DNA from: Membranipora membranacea
Lineage: Eukaryota > Bryozoa > Gymnolaemata > Cheilostomatida > Membraniporidae
DNA: 64,000 nucleotides
Assembly: GCA_914767715.1 (NCBI GenBank)
Contig: OU612067.1
Coordinates: forward strand, 22,170,162 to 22,234,161
Reading direction: 5' to 3'
This document shows, in pieces, positions 13,154 through 25,500 of the stretch; positions within the stretch are counted from its first letter, which is position 1; the number at the start of each line of letters is the position of its first letter. The notes beneath the pieces were generated by a model. It was not told where the DNA came from and ran no database searches. It saw nothing but the letters and a program-made list of their open reading frames with translations. Both the position numbers and the translations under genes were made by a program.

Positions 13154-16100
13154 CTGACCAGGAGTTTTCCCCCCACTTCTCAGCGATGGAATACACGACT
13201 GGATCCCGAAGTATGTAAGGATGGTCTGGTATATCAAAGGTTATGTCTCAAAACATATGTCATGCGGACTTGTTATAATGTACCTTAGTTTCCTCATCGG
13301 CTGTATTATCTGAGGTAAAGTTCATCGGCCAGAGGACAGGGGACAACAAACGTATCGAGATCAGAGGTTAAAAGTGTTTGATCAATTTTTTATGCTGTTG
13401 GTCACATGTTACTGGTGAACTGCCGGCTCAAACTCCAATTAAATTGGATCGTATTTGATCTATAACTCAGTGATATCATGATGCTTGAACCACAGTCAGC
13501 TCTTATTGTTTGGGAAGGCAATCAAGGCTTTAGAGGATTGTCATTAACCGCCTATGGATGTGGTCGTCTTACTGGACACTCTCAGAGTAGTAACGGAAAA
13601 AATGAGGAAAAGGAAATATGAAAGCTTGAGAATGAAAATAAGTAAATATGAAGATTATTTGTATAACCAAGGTGTAACAGCATTGTAAAGGGCAGCCTCG
13701 AGTTAGACATTGCTAACGCAGCTATAGTGGAGTAGCATTGATGACATGGGCCATATTATGATGAGTTGATCTGGGGCGTATTGTAACCTCTTTTGAAGTA
13801 CAGAACAAATCGACAATCAGGCATAGCGAGAACAATTTCGTGTGATCTTTACTAGCAGGCTGATGTAAGTATATAAGGGAAATTAATGTAAACTTATTCC
13901 AAAAATAGACCAATTCAGGGCGCCTCTGGAAGTGAAGTAGATATTTAATTCATCCCCATCACAAAATAGAGTATCAAGCCTTACCTGTTGGGATACAGGT
14001 TTGATTCTTGCGTATCCTAACAACTCCTCAATTTGTAGGTGGTTGAAGTTTGATATTCCGAGAGCCCTTGCTTTACCTTTATCAAACTCATCCTCCATCC
14101 CCTACAAGACAGACAAAGTATTATACATGGACAATGGTAGGGTCACTTCAATTGTCAAAAATGGAACTGTCTCCTGTATTTCTATTGCCAGCGTTGGCAA
14201 AGAATGTTATCTTTTGTCACGTTATTAATTCTGGTGGGGATATATAGCCAATGAACATATTTCACTCTATAGGTACATGCCCTCGTGACCGGGCATTGGC
14301 TCTCCTTCCACCCGACAGCCAATCATATCAGAGCCCACACATTGGCTAGGGGAATCAGCAAGCTTAAAAACGTCAAGTCAGTGTCATGTCAACGACCGGT
14401 CCTAGTGTCAACAAATCAAATATGAATGTGAATAACAAAGATTTCATTTGTTGATGTGTCATTTTATTGGGGTAATTAGGGGTACCTCCTAGTTTTATCA
14501 AGACAGTTGAGTTGACAGCATCAAAGTCATTTCTAGAATTTTTTTGACAGGTAAAATGTTGTTTTTAGAGATTGAGTTCATCATATTCTTCTATGAAATG
14601 ACACAATGCATAATTTTGCTGACCCATTGGCATTCATTGGCTCAGGTCAGCTATTTGATGAATTTTGGTATCTGTATCAGTCATGGACACTAACAAAGCA
14701 GAGCAAAAAGACGCAGGGACTTATTTTAGGGAGTTGCCAAACTTTGATGGTGTGAATTGGCCCCAGGTTGGATAGTTATTGTTAGCCTCTCCTGTTGAGT
14801 CCTGTCGAGTCTGGGGCCTTTAAAGCGTTTTAATGATATAAATAGCAAAAGTCCCAAACGAGCTGATTCTGACATGGAATATTCAGTTAAGCATTTTTAG
14901 GCCAATCTATTGAGCATTCTAGGGGAGGCAAAGCGTCCCTGCCTCCCCTAGAACTACGGGCCTGAAACATAATAGCTGTGATATTGGATCGAAAATTTCA
15001 TAAACACCCACCTTCCATGTATCCTCTGTCGGTCCATCAGAGTATAGAAAGTTGTCGTTCTCATCCTTTGGGAATCGCTCTGGCCCCTCCTGCAATTATG
15101 AGCTACATTGAAATGACAGATCACAAATGTTATGCTAATATGTGACTTACAAGATAACAACTGTGTGCCTGGTCTAGCTGAGGCAGGTTTTTTGTTTTAG
15201 CATAGACACAGATAATGGAAAATAATGTCAAACCTTTTTTTGAATAGTTGACATTTTGGCTATTTTTCTTCGTATGTAGTATAAACATCACATGGTCTGA
15301 AGTGGTAAAAGTTTAATCAAAATTTGAGGCTAGTGATAGTTTTAGCGCTTAAAGAGGTAGGAATCGAAGGGGGTGCACGGGGATTAATCATGTGAAGTGA
15401 CAGGCAAGACCATTGGCTGATCAATGTAATTAGAGGCGGAGAATGGCCGTGGTCTCCGCCTCTAACAGCCAGTCCACGTTGCGTTCTCAAGTGGTCAAGT
15501 GTGTTATATAAGAAATTGTGATTCGCAGACACCCATAAATAAAGTTGAATAGAAGCTTTGATATAGCTATTGTTGTGTTGGCTCATCACACTTGGGATTA
15601 TAGGGTTTAATTACAACGGTCAATTTCAATCTTGACAACGGTATCTAGGCAACCTCTAAAACCATAAATCATAACGTCAAAATTGACCAATAAGAGCTCG
15701 TATATTTTGAAGCGGATGATTTGAAATCATCGGAACTGGGCAATTTCGTATGACATCAGTCATATTTTCACCACTTTCCAATGCCATTATTGGAATGAAA
15801 ATTTATTGGGCATGTGTATCACACAATTCCGCATCAGCTTGTCTGATTCCCATTAAAAATAATTCACTGCTTCTCCTCTTAATTCCGAAAAAGCAGGAGG
15901 AATTTGAATGCTGCTAACCCCATTTGAATTTGATATGGCTGGGTGATCGCTTTACATTGACTGGCCCTTATATACCGGTCGAGGCACTTTAAGCAATGCC
16001 TGGATGGATGGTATTAGCCTTTCGTTACCAACCAAAATCTAAGCAATGGTAACATCATCCTGGGGGGTCTTTCAATTAGAAAGAGATATGCTTTACTAAA

Positions 16101-17806
16101 GCAAGTTATCACTATCACATCGCTCAAAATTATCGCTCACGTGGTCTTTCAATTAGACAAAATCGTGTCCAGATCGCTCACTCAGAATGTATATAGTTCC
16201 ATCAATGAGTGAGCGATCTAAGAGCGAGACCCCTAGCAGATTGCGATTCTGGCTGTTTCTAATTGAAAGATGCACCCCTTATTGTTTGAGCACTTACACC
16301 ATCACCAGTGATAGAGTTTGTCTGTAGTAAGTATATCTACCTTGTAAGCAGTAGGCCAATGCATGAGAAACAAATCTAGGTAATCTGTTTGCAGATCATC
16401 AAGTGTCGCCTGCAGCCCCTTGGTCACTAGATGTCGTCTGTGGTATGTGTTCCATAGCTACAATATTCAAGGGTTCACCACTCGTTAGCTAACCAGAAAA
16501 TGTGAAACACTCAGTAAATACAGAATTAGGTTCAGTCAGTATTTTGTTCCATTTGATGGACGAGCAGCTGGAAAAAAATATGATAGTTCATCTGTCATAC
16601 CAGTTTTGAAAACATGTACATTTTATTGGGACAACCAACTGTCTTTGTTTACAGCTGTTTACAAACTAGTGTCACCCTCAGCCAGTCTGATGCCCAGCTG
16701 TAAATCTACTGTAGCACATGTGTTTGAGGAATGCAATGACTTGCTATGAGCTATTGCTACTGCCAGAAATCTGAATCCCTTATATTTGAAACTCAAGCTG
16801 TGAGAATGATATAAGGTCATGGGTAATGTTAGGTAAGATTTGTGTATCTCCAGGGTTAATTGTAGTGCCTGGATTATTTTCCCAATTTGATGATGCAAGT
16901 ATTTTTGACTATTTACTCAACAATTTTAAAAGACCACAACTGCTTATATAGTTTAATTGCTTTGTCAGTGGGATTAAATAAACCACAATAATCCAACCAA
17001 TTAAACTCTGGTCAATAAAATATGAAAGTACCTAGGATAGCTATAATTTGTGTGTATAACGGCAATTATAAAGTTATAGTCAGCAAGTTGTTTTCAGAGA
17101 AACATCAATGCCAGCCCCGCAAAAGGGGAGGCAGGGATGTTATGCCCCTAGATTGTTTAATAGAGTGGCCTAAATGCTATTATTGACTACACCATGCCAG
17201 AATCAGGTCATTTGGGACTTCCAACTGCTATTTGAAATAGCATTGAGATCCTTTCCAGAAACTTAACGTTATCAGCTCAATCATGTTTACCCACCTTGCC
17301 TGTTATGAAGAGATCCTCTCTCCTTACAGTACCATCATCTATTTTAGACTTGATCGCGTCTCCCACCTCCTTCTCATTTCCATAACAATGAGCCGCGTCG
17401 ATATGTCTGTATCCCGCCTCTATCGCATGCTTTGTCCCCGCATACGCATCCTCGGGTTTGGTCTATACAATCAAGAAGAAAATCTCAATCCATTGTAGAT
17501 GAACTTAGCTTGGCCTCGCTCGGCTATACCTATTGGAGTGAGGGTAGTGATAGGGCCCCCCTTCCTGGATCTACGCAAACCTATCTAGAGAGAGTCTAAT
17601 ATCCCACAACGCAGTTCATACTCAGCTCAGCATGATGATGATGTCACTCAACAGTGTTTCATGCAGGTAGAGTTATGAGATATAACAACAATTAGAACCT
17701 ATCTTACCTTCCAAGTCCCGTATCCTAAGATAGGCATTGTGACTCCATTACCCAACGTAACATGGGGCATCTCCATGCCAAGCTGTTGGATTGCTCTTCG
17801 AATCAT
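13154..17806 (-). CDS. Aldo-keto reductase (broken or incomplete gene)
   Basis: Minus-strand exons with GT-AG sites: 17708-17806 (ATG at 17804-17806; [19 protein letters not shown]), 17295-17462 ([19 protein letters not shown], with the family's catalytic Asp and Tyr), 16341-16457 ([11 protein letters not shown]), 15012-15089, 13985-14101 ([10 protein letters not shown]) and 13154-13225 ([14 protein letters not shown]…KTPGQ). The first five join in phase 0. The family reduces carbonyls with NADPH in a TIM barrel. The exon that should follow KPVSQQ (the HPY motif and AYSPLG strand) is missing, as are the C-terminal exons. The last exon has one extra base in a six-C run (13169-13174) that breaks its frame. 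It is a pseudogene or has an assembly/base-call error. Confidence 0.8.
14835..17243. repeat. Inverted copies of a short dispersed repeat in AKR introns
   Basis: 14835-14952 and 17117-17243 match each other as reverse complements over about 120 bp. They share aagtcccaaa, gattctg-catgg, catttaggcca and a G/C-rich end reading aggggaggca. Both lie in introns of the aldo-keto reductase and are probably copies of one short non-autonomous element. Confidence 0.6.
16062..16278 (+). mobile_element. MITE with GGGGTCTTTCAATTAGAAA ends
   Basis: The left end reads gggggtctttcaattagaaa and the right end is its inverse (tttctaattgaaagatgcacccc). The interior contains gctcactca and atcgctcac motifs in both orientations. 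A second copy in the opposite orientation lies at 50432-50699. No coding capacity, and no certain target-site duplication. Confidence 0.8.
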
Positions 17807-17999
17807 TATTTATAATTGGAGGAACTAATCTAAAGAAAACTTCACCCAGCCTTGCCTCAAAATTGAGTGAGGCTGAAAATCCAGGTTAGGCGCAATAGCA
17901 GATTCACCTCTGCTGGGAGTTTGACAGAGCTTGTTATTACAGTATAACTATCAGTGAATTGTTATTGTGGTGACCTGTCATATTAATTTTTAACCAGCC

Positions 18000-18850
18000 C
18001 CTATATAAATAAACAAAGGTACTCCCAATATACCTGCTGCACTTGAGATCTGTCTCTTCTCAGCCAACAATAACGAAAGTATCAAATCCAACAAGTTCAA
18101 GATTAAAGAATATCCGTATCTTAGCTCTCAGCCTATGATGTCAAACTACTCATGCTACATATAATACCAACAACCTGCAATCTCTGCACAGGTTGTTTAT
18201 ATAGAGAAATCTCATTAAACATGTCTTCTGTTCCAGATAGGTAAAAGCATAGAATTAGAATTAGACTAGTTCCAAATGACAGGCTTTAAACGGACATTTG
18301 TAATTACAAGTGAAATTGAAAATTTTTTCGTCAAATGAAGGTAGGATAATTTTACCGCATCTAGCCTGAAAATAATATATAAAAGATAAAATAAGATAAG
18401 ATAAGACTTTATTGAAACTCTGCAAGAAACCATGGGATAGACTTACAAGGAAATTACAGATGGCAAGTAAATTATCACATGACTACTTCTATCCGGGCAA
18501 ATTATCTAAGGCCGATGGTAAACAATAAACATATCTGAACTGATACCCTCCACCCTCCCCTCTGTAACTATTACAAAAAACACCTAAGAAATCCACAGTC
18601 TAAGGAGTTATATTCTCTCTAAGAAAGAGAGGATAAGTGCCATAACAATAACTAGTAAAAAGGAGGCAATACAATATATATTATTCTGATAATTATGGCG
18701 ATTCAGCCTATCGCCATACACACTAGTCCCTTACTATTTAACATAAGTTGACACTATTCTGCCATTATTAACTATGAGAGGAGAAATTAATTTTCATACA
18801 GTACAAGTTAGTAATCAATCGGCAAAGCCATTCAAGTTATGTAGTATTCT
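18000..18850. other. Intergenic, simple repeats only
   Basis: Contains a (gataa) microsatellite-like run near 18375-18402 followed by gactttattgaaactctgcaag, a common look for the end of a short retroelement. No gene seen. Confidence 0.5.
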
Positions 18851-19431
18851 TTCCAGATAAATTATGTGTGAGACTGTTATATTGATTATTAGCCAAATTC
18901 TATCAGGGACACCCTCCCTGATGTTAATAGCCATCATATATCACTTACCCCACCTCACATAAAGTGAAGGCAACTCATATTGTACATGTAGTTGAAGAAC
19001 AAAGGTATAAATAATATGACTCAGTCAGAAACCAGACAGTCACATAGCAGCAAACAGATAGTGCAGACTATCATCATAATTCATACTGAGTAATCATTAT
19101 CATACCTTTGTTCAGACTACAATACATATTTAACCTACCATATTTTGGATCCAAAAATAAATAAACAAAAATTAGGACACTACAACAACAAAAATAAACC
19201 ATAAACGCAAAAAAAAAGAAGGCAAGATTGAGAAAGGGACTCTGACTGTTCACTGTATAACCTATATACTCATGAGGACAGCTAGATTAATCATATGAGG
19301 GCCATGTTAGTACCGTAGAGTCACCCCAAAGGCTGGAGGCTAGTAGAGAGAACACTCCGCAGACAGCTTTGTCCTGAGAGGATTTTGTTTGAGCAAATCA
19401 GATGTTAGTGATTTGAGGTGAGTCTGTTCTA

Positions 19432-19437
19432 TTTATT
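19432..19437 (-). promoter_or_regulatory. Polyadenylation signal AATAAA, copy A gene
   Basis: Minus-strand AATAAA about 70 nt downstream of the stop codon at 19507. The same hexamer is kept at the matching place after copy B (38435-38440), fitting a short 3' UTR. Confidence 0.5.
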
Positions 19438-19506
19438 GTAACGAGTTGAGTAAGTTTGGTCATCCTAAAACCCCTAGTTTCAGATAAATAACAAGACAGT
19501 CAGCGT

Positions 19507-22500
19507 TTATGTTGCCTGTGGGTAGCCAAGCTTTCCCATTAGACTCTCCTTAGTATGCTTGGATCTTTGTAGAGAACCTGTACTGCTCAAAACAGGAGGA
19601 AGAACAAGGTTCTTCTGAAGTGTATTTCGTGATTCTGGAGACTGATCATACTGGTCTCCTTCATTCTTCTTCATGTCAATGACAGCATTTGTAACCATAT
19701 CAAGTATGGTTGTCTTCCCATCAGCTTTAGCAAACTGTCTGGCCATGCCTCCCGTAAAAGCTCCTCTGATAGCCATCTTTCCGATCACTGTTGACATCAG
19801 TAGCAGTGTATGAGGCCTCTTAAGTACAACGTGGATCATCTCATTAGGAATAGCTGCCTTTGCATCAACATGGCTTTTGGAAGGTCCAGCTGCTTGTTGA
19901 GGGTTGTAATTTTGGCAGGCCTGAATTATGGCAATCTACAATGTGTAATATTATATTGACTGACTACTAGTATTTTGAAAGTATGATTTAGTGTGCAACC
20001 ATAGTTACAATTTTATTTTGTTTGATAGTTGTAGTGATAGAACATCACGTGATTGTGTATGAGGTCATCATAAGAAGGTGAAGGACAAATATGGAAGGAA
20101 GGCAGTCTATGTGCAGAGCCTGAAGGTGCAACTTGTAACTGGAGATTACCTGAGAAGTACAGCTGAACTAGGATCAAGCCTACTCTTACTAAGGTAATAC
20201 CATTACTCACATAGTACTCTACATGGTGCCAGAAGTCAAAGTCATTCTGGAAATACTTGAATAGATACAGAGGCCAATTACTCTTAGAAAAATTTGGCGG
20301 GAAAATTTTCTTTCATGAGAAAAAGTGACCGTAACTCAGTTTATGATTAGAAGAACATTGATCCCTATCTACAAGGTATAGATTGACTAATAGAGAATGG
20401 CAGAAGGATTGAAAGACGACAAATTCTGTAAGAGAATAGACTTTTCCAGTGGTAATTTATCCGCTGCCTGGAAGACATTCAAGATGCAATTTGACATTTA
20501 TAAGATTGCTAAGAAATATGCTGCTATGTCTGAGCCTGAACAAATATCTAACATGCTGGTGCAAATGGGTAATGAGAGTGTGCCAATTTATGCTCAGTTT
20601 GAATATGATGAGTCAGTAGAGAATAAGAAGGAAACATTAGCAAACACTATCCGTATGTTTGATAACTATTTTGAACCAGTCAAGAACGTTATATACGAAA
20701 GAGCGAAGTTCAACACGATGAAACAAGGCGAGAAAAGCATTCATCAATATATCGTGGAGCTGCAGAACCAAGCAGATCAGTGTGAATATGGTACGGTCAA
20801 AGGCGACTTGGTGAGGGATCGAATTGTAGTAGGAGTGCGTGATAGTAAACTACGTGAATACCTGATCGACTTAGATGATTTGGATCTCCACAAGTGCATA
20901 CAAAAGGCCAAACAATGGGTCAGCAACCATCAGCAGACATCAAAATTCAGTGAAGGGAATGATGAGAACATCGACTATGTTAGTAGCAGACAAGACTACA
21001 AGAAGAAAGCAGAATATTCATCAGCAGCATATCCTTCAGCAGATAGTCCATGTAAATTCTGTCTGAAATCATTTCACAGAGGAAAGAACTGTCCAGCCAA
21101 ACACACAATGTGCAAAGTCTGCAGTGAGAAAGGACACTGGGCGAAGTCAGTAGTGTGTAAAAAGAAGGGTAAATCGATAAGTGAACTCAATTCAAGAATG
21201 ACGGATCACTTGGTCGAGGAAACTGACTGCCTATTTCTAGCAGATGATTTATGACTAGATACAGTTACAGAGACAGATTCAGCATGGTTCTCAGAAATAA
21301 CAGTCAACAATAACAAGAAAATAAATTTTAAAGTAGATTCAGGAGCAGCAGTTACAGCAATACCGGCCGAACTTAATAGGGAGCTGAGGATGAAACTGAC
21401 CCCTACAAACAAGAAGTTGAGGGCAGCTGGGAATCAACTCTTGCAAGTGGCTGGAAAAGCTATAGTGTCCTTGAAGACTAAACACAGTGAAGTGGAGGAA
21501 ACTATATTCTTTGTCAACGGCTTAGTAACTCCTCTCCTAGGAAAGCCTACAATAAAGAAGCTGAATCTCATAAAGTTCATAAACTCAGTCAGTGAGAATA
21601 CTTGGGTGGATAGGTTTCCAAAACTGTTCACGGGACTTGGATCAATGAAAACATCAGTGAATATAACACTAAGAGAGGACGCAATTCCGTTTGCACAGGC
21701 TGTACCTAGAAGAATAGCAGCAGCAAGACGTGGACCTCTAAAGAAGGAACTTGACAGGATGGAGTCATTGGGAGTTATTCAGAAAATAAAAGCTCCAACA
21801 AAATGGTGTGCGCCCTGTATAGTCGTGCCCAAGAAAAATCAAAGTATCCGCGTATGCATTGATTTTACCCGACTTAACCAGGCAGTGTTGAGAGAATACT
21901 ACCCATTACCAACTACAGAAGAGACGCTAAGTGCCCTGGGAAGTGCGAAAATATTTAGTCAACTGGATGCAAACTCAGGTTATTGGCAGCTAAGACTAAG
22001 CGAGCAAGCCCAGAAACTGACAACGTTTATCACACCGTTCGGGAAGTATTTTTGTCGACGATTACCATTTGGAATATCATCTGCTCCAGAAATCTTTCAG
22101 CGTGAAATGCTAAAAGTATTGGAAGGGTTGGAAGGTGTGATCTGTCAGATTGATGACATACTTATCTGTGGTGAAACACAAGAAGAACATGATGCTAGGT
22201 CAGAAGCAGTGATACAGAGATTGAGTACAGCAGGTATTACGTTGAATCCAGATAAGTGTGTATTTAGCAAGCCAGAAGTGAAGTTCTTGGGACACATTAT
22301 CAACAATGAAGGAATTCACGTAGATCCAGAGAAGACTAAAGCAATCACAGAATTCGCTGCACCAAAGAACAGGAAGGAATTACGTAGATTCTTTGGAATT
22401 GTGAATTACATTGGCAAGTTCACAGCAACATTGGCAGAAGACACTTCAGCGTTGAGACAACTGTTACAGAAAGACAGAGAGTGGATATGGAACGCTGAAC

Positions 22501-25500
22501 AACAAAGTCAATTTGAAGAGTTAAAGCGGAAACTGGCCAGAGCTCCAACGCTCACTCCCTACCAGTTGGAAGCAGAGACGTTGCTAAGTACAAACGCTAG
22601 CTCATATGGTCTGGGAGCTGCTATATTGCAAAAAGTGGAAGGCAGTTGGGAACCTGTGGCGTTCGCTTCAAGATCGATGAATCCGGCTGAAACGAGATAC
22701 GCACAAATAGTAAAGGAGGCTCTAGCAATTTGTTGGGGATGTGAGAAGTTTCATTACTATCTAGCAGGAAAAAAATTCAGGATAGAGACAGATCACAAAC
22801 CATTGATATCGGTGTTAGGAGATAAAGAATTGGCTAGGCTACCTATTAGAGTGCAGAGATTTCGATTACGGATGATGGCATATACTTACTCGATATCATA
22901 CACGCCAGGAGAGAAATTAGTATTAGCAGATGCGTTATCCAGAGCTCCATTACCTGGTGGAATGGATTCAGAAAGCACTAACGAGCTGGTAGTAAGCGAA
23001 ATAGCAGATTCCCTGCCCATATCACAGAGAAGAAGAGATAGAATCAAAGCAGCAATACTAGCAGACGAAGAGTCAACTATACTCCTACAGTATATACGTG
23101 AGGGATGGCCAGTGTATGTCAAAGTCAACCCAATGGTGCAGAAGTATTTTACGTTCAAGGACTTTCTCACGGAGATTGATGGAGTTATATACTATTGGGA
23201 TAGAGTGTACATACCTAGAATGGAACAGGATAAAGTGTTAGAGGACATCCACAAAGGTCACCAAGGAGCAACAGAGTTGGTATGGTGGCCAGGGATGACA
23301 GCGGAAATACGAGAGTTGGTGAAAATGTGTACTAGCTGTATTCCATTCAGGAATGTAGCAAGAGAACCGATTGCTCAGACTCCTCTTCCAGATAGGACAT
23401 GGTGGCGTCTGGCAGCGGATGTGTGCGAAAAAGATTCTATCCAATATTTAGTGCTAGTAGATTTTTATAGCAGATATATAGTGGCAAGACGCATTGAAGA
23501 TTGTGAGGCCAAGACCATAATCAGACAGCTAGAAGACGTGTTTTGTATGTTGGGCATCCCTCACTCACTCGTAACTGACAATGCTACATATTTCAAAGGA
23601 GAAATATTCCAGAAGTTTCTTACTAAATGGGATGTAGTTCACATTACTTCAGCCCCGCATAGAGGACAAAGTAATGGCGAAGCTGAACGAGCAGTACAAA
23701 CAGTTAAAGGATTTTTGAACAAAAACATCAATTTACAGGCAGCGCTCTGCAGTTATCGCGACACACCATTAGAAAATGGTTACTCACCAGCAATGCTCAA
23801 TTCTATGGGAATTAACAACTTCAGATCTGTAGATGTGAATCGATTCAAATCCAAAGATACTGCAATCAAGTCACGTCTAGCAACTAATTATAACAAAAGA
23901 TTCGCTGTGAGGGAAAGAAGTCCTTTGAGATTGTTGCAGCAAGTCAGAGTTGTTGACGGTACGAAGAGAAAACCCCAGATAGCTATAGTTGTGGGAACGA
24001 ATGGACGAGAAGTGTTATTAGAGCACAAATCACCAAGGTCCCTGATCCCACAACACTTATAGTATCTGAAAACAGAAGAGAAGGTCAAGAGCTCATACCT
24101 CCACCATCGGCAGTACAGGTAGCAGTCGCGTCCGATAATTTGGCGGGAGCTTATGCTTCCCCACCAGTCACAGAGGCTGTGGCCTCTGAACGATACGAGC
24201 ATCAAAGTCCGGTTGGTACTGTTGCACCAACACCAGTCACTGGTGCTCTTGCACCGGAACAAGTCGCAGGTGCCGTTGCGCCTCTACAGTCAAAAGGTGC
24301 TGTTGCGCCTTTACAACAGGTTTACGGGGCTGTTGCCTCGCCACCAGTTACGGAGGCCGTTGCCTCAAGTTCGTTGGGTGCTAGTGCACCTGAAGTAGGG
24401 CGTAAATGTAAGGTAGCTATTGCCGCCAACCAGTCCAAAGTGGCCATTGCCACTAAACAGTCTAAGGTAGCTTTTGCTGCCAACCAATATGCAGGTGCCA
24501 TTGCACCTATCAAACGTAGTCGCAGTAACAGACCCATCAGAGCTCCCAAACGCTATGATGAAGAATACTAGCTAAGTCTACCTGTTTATGTTCAAATTTT
24601 TTGTTCCTTTTTTCTATCGGTGCACACAATCAATCACGTATTCATTTATATTTACAGATGAACTCTAGGACATTTATTGTATTGGGTAACTCTCTAGTGA
24701 GGCGTCTCACGATACCAGATGTTGAAGTAATATCTATAAATGGTCTCGATTGGGAGGGGGCCAGGAAGTACATGATTGACAATAGACGCTTGTTCATTGA
24801 TAAGCACGTGTATATTCTAGTTGGACCATTGAGGTTTACCTCTCTCCATAGAAGTAGAAGGGAAGTTGCTTTTTGTGGTCACAACTTACACACAGTACAT
24901 CAACTATTTGCACCATTTTATAACGAGCTGTCATTTCTACACATTTCTCCAGTTGTCTGTCCGCTATTCCCCATGAACTTTACGATGTATAATGGACTAA
25001 CAGCTCGACGCCCAATAATGACATCGTTTTATAACGATTGGAATGCTAAGATTAGAGGTCAAGTTGCGACAGAGAATCGCCACATCATGAGATTCAATAC
25101 AAAGTACAATGTGCTTGCACCTTGCCTTAATAATAGGATTTTCCATAGAAAGAAACAGCACTATGCATTCCGGGACCGGTACCTAAGAGACGGACTACAT
25201 GTTACGCAGCAGATATTAGACGAATGGGCTGTGGAATTTCAGCGAGTTATCCTGAAATACACCACGTAACAATAGAGAGAAAAGACAATTTCTTATTAAG
25301 GTTCGTCCACTGTTCGTCCAAATGTAAATATTGTTCTGTTCATTTTTGTTAGTTTTCCCATATACTTATTGTACATACATTGTTAGCATGGACATTTATA
25401 TGACATACAAAGATACTGATGCGTGGTGTGAAGATTGATTGTTCGAGTTTGATGGTGCCGTTGCACCTGTCGGGGATTTACTATATGGTGAAAACTAAAG

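Noticed and set aside
20013-20210. Minus-strand open frames in the LTRs
   Set aside because: They occur identically in both LTRs and only reflect the non-coding LTR sequence.
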